Shown here: positions 59,178 to 64,000 of the stretch, one piece after another
Layout: each line of letters starts with the position of its first letter
Position numbering within the stretch: the stretch's first letter is position 1
Origin: Rhynchospora pubera
Taxonomy: Eukaryota > Streptophyta > Magnoliopsida > Poales > Cyperaceae
Assembly: GCA_028095005.1 (NCBI GenBank)
Contig: CM051461.1
Coordinates: forward strand, 170,693,144 to 170,757,143
DNA: 64,000 nucleotides
Direction of reading: 5' to 3'
The notes under the pieces: generated by a model
Databases searched by the model: none
The model's input: the letters and a program-made list of their open reading frames with translations, nothing else
Told to the model about the DNA's origin: nothing
Position numbers and translations under genes: made by a program

Positions 59178-60805
59178 GCAACTCTTACAGATAAAATTTA
59201 ATTTGAGAAAGAGATTTTATTTTTTAAATAAAATGCGGGAGTGATAAGTGTAATCATGTATCATAAGTATCATCAATGTTCAATATATGTTTAATAAACT
59301 TAACAGCATTTATACTTGCTAAATTAGACATTTGTATTTAATAAATTGAATATTTGTACGTACAGAACAATAGGGGAAATACTAGTGGGATGAGATAGGA
59401 TGATACTAGTGAGGATTGGTAGAAGTAATTCTTATAAAAAAAAATTTAAAGGCTGCAAAGTAGAAGGATTCACATTTTATCTTCACAAGTGATAGAATAG
59501 TTTTATTAAAGGGTGTGTTTGGAATTTTGGATGCACAAGAATAAGACGAGAATAGATATGACCATTGAGGTGCAAGAATAGAGGTTAAGAACAAGTGTGA
59601 ATTGAGTTTGGTGAATAATAAAGTATTTTTTAAATAGGAAATGTTGTTAGAATAAGTGTGTTGAGAATAGAAGCATAATCATGAGAGGAATTGAGTGATT
59701 GTGATCATTGATATTATTATTTTGATTAATATTATGACGACGATTAATAATAATAAAACTAATAATTATTATTATTATCTTGATGATCATAGTAATCATA
59801 ATTATAACGTTTTGAACTCATCATGGATAGAAGAAATTTGAAGTGCGGTTGCCATGTTTCATGTGGCGAGATTGTCCAATTGATTCTTTCCTGTGCCCCT
59901 ATGCTGTCAGAGTGTTGGCCTGGTCCCAGGCACAGTTTGGACTTCATTTATTTTTCCCCTGGCTTGTCCATTCGGTAGGTTTGCCGACCTGACAAACTCT
60001 CTACTAAATATTCAGCTTCTTTTGATCTGCTGGATTTGTCGAAGCAGAGAAATGCTGTAATTTCCTCGTCCAACTTCTTGCTATGAACCACCTTAGCTGA
60101 TAGGATCATTCAAGAGACATCGCTCTGATTGAGGCACCTTTAAATTTTCAGTTGTTTTGTTAGGACAAGATGTCTATTTTTTTTTTTTTTTTTAGTGATG
60201 TTTTCTGGGTCATTTTTGTTGGGACACCATGTCTCTCTCTCTCTCTCTCTCTCTCGATGCCTTATGGTTTTATTTTATTTTGTTAGGGCACCCTACGACT
60301 GTTACTGTATCTACAGGTGTTTTGTTGTTGATAGTGCTGGGTTGTATTTGCTGCTGCTGCTGCACCTTTCATCAGCAGGCTCTTGGTTTTTCGAGTGTGG
60401 TTGAGACAACATAATGGAGACTCCACGCTGTTTATGTGTCTCTAGATGTCTTGATTCTTGTTATTGATATAAGTTTAACCAACCTACCAGCTGCCGCCAA
60501 AGTTCTGAGAGAGAGGGAGAGTCAACCAAAACAAGGAACCTATCTTCTTATATAGATAAATTACAAGGCAATTAAAAAGATTGCACTGAAAGAGTATAAA
60601 TTGGACTTTCTTTTTTCCTTTTCATTTTCTGTGCAAAAGCTGCAATCAGCAAAAGCCACCATAAACAACCCAATCTAACACCTCAAACCAATGTAAAACA
60701 CCATAGAATAAAGGTTGAACACGCAACTGGGGTCAAAACTTCACACGACAGCAACCCTATCGTAAATTCTGGTTATTCTACAATACCTTTTCCTGTGTTT
60801 CATAT
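59178..60805. other. Intergenic spacer and 3'UTR of the RING gene
   Basis: No supportable gene. Contains a T-run at about 60177-60194 and a (CT)n tract at 60231-60254. The last few hundred bases are presumably the RING gene's 3'UTR. Confidence 0.4.
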
Positions 60806-63523
60806 TTACATTATGAAATAAGCTCGAACCACCTCGATAATTGGGGCCCGGCATAGGGGACACTTGTCTCCACCACGTACCAACTCATTCGCGCATTTAG
60901 CACATGTGCACATGTGCCCACACCTAACAACACATAAAAAGAAAACGATGGAAGAAGAAAATTAACACCTGGTATGCAGGTTGCTAAAATATAGGACGGT
61001 AAGTCATTTATAAAGTCATTGGAAACATGAGAATCACACTTCAAACAAAAAAACCTTTGCTTTTAGGGAAGTGATCAGCTATTTCAAATTTTACATAATA
61101 ATAGGTGTGTTCTTATTTAGACAAGAATGCATCGAATTTCGTAAAATGCTAATGGTTTTATCGTCAATTGAATGTTGAATAAGGCTAAATTGTCAATTTT
61201 CCAAATCACTTAATGGATGATGCAGATCTTTCCTTGTTAGTTTGAGTTTAGTTTTGATGTGACGGAACATTTGATATACAAAATATTTTGTGTGATGGTA
61301 TTAGATAACAAGATACAGAAACAATATAGGTTGTAAAACTTGTTCCGTTTACAAAGCAAATGGTACTAAACAACAATGATGACCCCCTTTTTTAGCGTAA
61401 ATGTCAAGTTGGCAAAGTAAAAAGTACCTATACAAAAGAGAATCAATTTGAGATTCACAACATATACAGCAAGTTCCTTTCCTCACTTGGCTCCATTTCA
61501 AACCATCATTCAGCCCCTCCTCACTAGCTCCTATATGTTTGCTAAAATATATTAGTCATACAAAATTCACATAGATAATAGATGGATAAAAGAACACCCG
61601 AAACTAAACAAATACAAGATAACAAACGAACCAACTTCCTACTGAGGGTAAGTAGAGTACATACGTACCTTGACCTCCCATGAAGCGGTTCAAAGCAGCT
61701 GAGACCTCCTGTCTGACAGATCGCTGCAACTCAAGCTGCATGTCCATGCAGGCCTCAAGCATCCTTTGCATATGAGTCATAGCTTGCTGGAGTCTTGCTA
61801 CATCAGACCTCAAGTCACTAATAGCTTCCCATTCCTTGAGAAATAATAAAAAATACACCACTCTTAGTCTCGTGATTAGAACAAAGTAGCATTTAAGGGT
61901 TCTTTTGAACAGCCATAGATGGAACTTGATTTTGACAATAACCAATTTCATAAGCCGAGAACTGAACATTACAATGTCTCGAAAGCAATTGTTGTGCTTT
62001 GCTTAAAAAATAATGAAAAGGCTCACAATGTCTGAACGATGCATGCTTTGTCGGGCCCAGCCATTCCTGTTGTGCAGTTCTGAGTGCCACACTGGTGGTC
62101 GAGGAGGAATCGGCGGAGGTGGAGGGATGATGAATGGGGACCGCTCAGTAACATTGGTGATAGGATCCTGATTTTCATCCTCTTCCTCATCCTCAACATC
62201 GTCTTCATCTTCAACATGATTCAGGCCCCCATCGTCATGGTCCCCAACCTCAGCCGAGTCAGGTGGGTTCAGCACAGGCATACCCCAGCTGAGAGCCCCA
62301 TGTCCTTGTCTTTGAATGTAAGATCTTATTAATTGGTCGAGGTTTTCACGAAAGCCACTGTGGAGAAGGTTCGAGACTGTTTGTCTGAAATAAATAATAC
62401 AGAGTTACTACTGGAAATTATTTATAAACTTTTGATTCGTTTCAATTTAATTTACAGAAGGCCCAATGCGATCAAGAAATTGTAAGAGATGCCCTTCTGT
62501 TAGTTGTTATCAAAGGACCAGAGTATGTTGAGAAATTAGAAGCAACAACTATTTGGGGCTTTTAGTATGTTTTCTGGAGCAGCTTTGAATATCTTTAGTA
62601 TGGTATTTATGCTGAACTATGAGGTCTGCTTGAAAAAAATCATTAGATTTCTCAATGTTTAACAGAGGGATCTCTGAATAAAAATTGAAAGACTTTCGAT
62701 TTATGAAAATAATCAAGTGTTTTTAAGGAAATCCTATTTTTATTTCATATTTGTCACAATGCTAAGTTTGAATAGATACCTGTTTAGAAGTTCCCTAATT
62801 TCCCTACTATGATCACTGTCATTGTGGACTGCAAATAGCCGGTGATCAACTAGAGAAGGAGATGGTGATCGTTCCTCCGGTGAGGTTTCCAATTGACCTC
62901 CCCAGTTTTCAGCTATCTCACTTGAAAGTCTGGATGCTGAATCATCAGGCCAGTCCTCATGCTCTTCCTGATGTATACTTCTCTCGCCATCCCCAACTTC
63001 TAATAATTCACCATCCAATCCGTCTTCTCTGCTCTCATTTTCAACTAAAATTTCCCCCACTTCTTCCATTAAGTTGCTTTCTTGGGTTGGAGCTTCTTGG
63101 GTGCTTATATCAACTACAGGAGAGCTGGTGTGTAAACTATCACCTGCACTTATGCTGGCCTCATCAGTTTGAGGGGGCTCAGTATTTGAGCTACTATGTT
63201 GGGTGCTTATCTCAGCTACAGAAGAGCTGGCGCATAAACTATCAGCTGCACTTGTGCTGGCCTCATCAGTTTGAGGCGGCTCCGTATTTGAGCTACTAGG
63301 TTGGGGCAGTTCCTGTTGGTTATTCTCAATTATGAAAGGGCATGGGTCCTGAGATAGGATGTTTCTAGATGGTTCCAGGCTTTGAGAAGATGAAACATCT
63401 ACATGACTGGAGGTTTGCCTCTGTAGAAGAGCACTGTCATATTGCTGAGAGAAAGATACTGATTCGGTGACAGCTTGGCCACGGCCCCGGACAAGGTTCT
63501 CCAATCTGAAGCGAAATTCTTCT
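60806..63523 (-). CDS. RING-type E3 ubiquitin ligase (At5g04460-like), 3' part
   Basis: Five minus-strand exons, complement(join(60806..60923,61428..61530,61669..61834,62027..62384,62780..63523)), GT-AG and in phase, about 496 codons; the 5' exons lie beyond the right edge. Order of parts: [17 protein letters not shown]; a long Ser/Glu-rich disordered region; [34 protein letters not shown]; an acidic run and a proline run ([13 protein letters not shown]); a coiled coil ([29 protein letters not shown]); and a C-terminal RING-HC domain. RING C3HC4 ligands: [16 protein letters not shown] and CPLCR, ending [13 protein letters not shown]. The C-terminal RING following an [16 protein letters not shown] coiled coil is diagnostic of this plant family. 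It would transfer ubiquitin from an E2 to unknown targets. All eight zinc ligands are present. The acceptor at 63524 was preferred over one at 63506 because it retains REEFRF. Confidence 0.9.
63097..63297 (-). repeat. Tandem duplication (~102 bp) in the RING gene's largest exon
   Basis: Encodes two in-frame copies of [14 protein letters not shown] followed by [16 protein letters not shown] or [16 protein letters not shown], with one extra residue between. It expands the disordered region without breaking the frame. Confidence 0.92.
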
Positions 63524-64000
63524 CTAGTTACAAAAAAGTAATTTTATAGCATTGCTTCAATCACTTATCTTTGGAATGAACTAAACTAAAGGGAAATTTA
63601 AAGAAAACACCATATATTTGGAAAATTACCATGTATATCACAAATTCTCATGTATAAAAAAATTTGTTAAAAGTTCTGCAACATGAGATACTTCCATATG
63701 ATAAAAAACGACGACAACAATTAAATTGTCCCTACTTTGTTAGCAGCTAAGTGCTGTAAAAAACTAGCAGCATTTATTTTTAATTTCTGAGATCAATGTC
63801 TGCTAAATTCTTCGGAATGTATTTCTTCAAATGAAAAACTACATTGAATGATGATTCATCACCCTCTTTAATTTATTTAAACTTATTATCATCTTCAAAA
63901 CTACTGAACTACAGGTTAGTGCCTCCTTTTACAGGCTAAAAAGACCCACAAAGGCCCTATGACCCAAGTCCAACCTAATTACAAAACCCTTGACCAAACT
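63524..64000 (-). other. Intron of the RING gene
   Basis: The acceptor at 63524 implies an intron running left from beyond the edge. I see no further exon with family similarity in these 477 bases. Confidence 0.55.

Overview
This is a stretch of nuclear chromosome from a flowering plant. Four genes have typical plant intron-exon structure and plant-specific protein families, the DNA between them is AT-rich, and the intergenic space is filled with plant transposon classes (hAT, Tourist-like MITEs, a SINE, Ty1-copia and Ty3-gypsy LTR elements). I cannot name the species. All four genes lie on the minus strand.

Layout. 70-2006: 5' part of a CBL10-type calcineurin-B-like calcium sensor, running off the left edge. 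2453-3825: a hAT element, a foldback MITE and a LINE scrap. 6543-11021: a complete four-exon 2-oxoglutarate/Fe(II) dioxygenase. 11.7-19.7 kb: small transposons, including a 300-bp-arm palindrome with a MITE at its centre. 19979-22078: a hAT-like element interrupted by a short LTR retrotransposon. 23931-26340: an inverted-repeat element carrying a ~188-bp tandem array. 26.3-29.8 kb: remains of a Tat-type retroelement with a broken antisense gene and a copia-type solo LTR in its 3' end, the solo LTR itself holding a MITE. 31.9-36.9 kb: another hAT element, a hAT transposase scrap and three tandem arrays. 36.8-45.4 kb: a three-level nest, in which a Ty1-copia relic was split by a hAT element that was later split by a young non-autonomous Athila/Tat-like element with 1.8-kb LTRs. 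45.8-47.9 kb: a cluster of inverted-repeat elements with hairpins at their ends. 52193-57923: a complete nine-exon nucleotidyltransferase (HESO1-like terminal uridylyltransferase family). 60806-63523: the 3' five exons of a RING-type E3 ubiquitin ligase that runs off the right edge.

The four host genes do not form a pathway or cluster: calcium/salt signalling, specialised metabolism, RNA 3'-end tailing and protein ubiquitination. The strongest story in the window is the transposon stratigraphy. Target-site duplications give the order of insertion in three separate nests. One family of inverted-repeat elements keeps its inner core while changing the hairpins at its ends.
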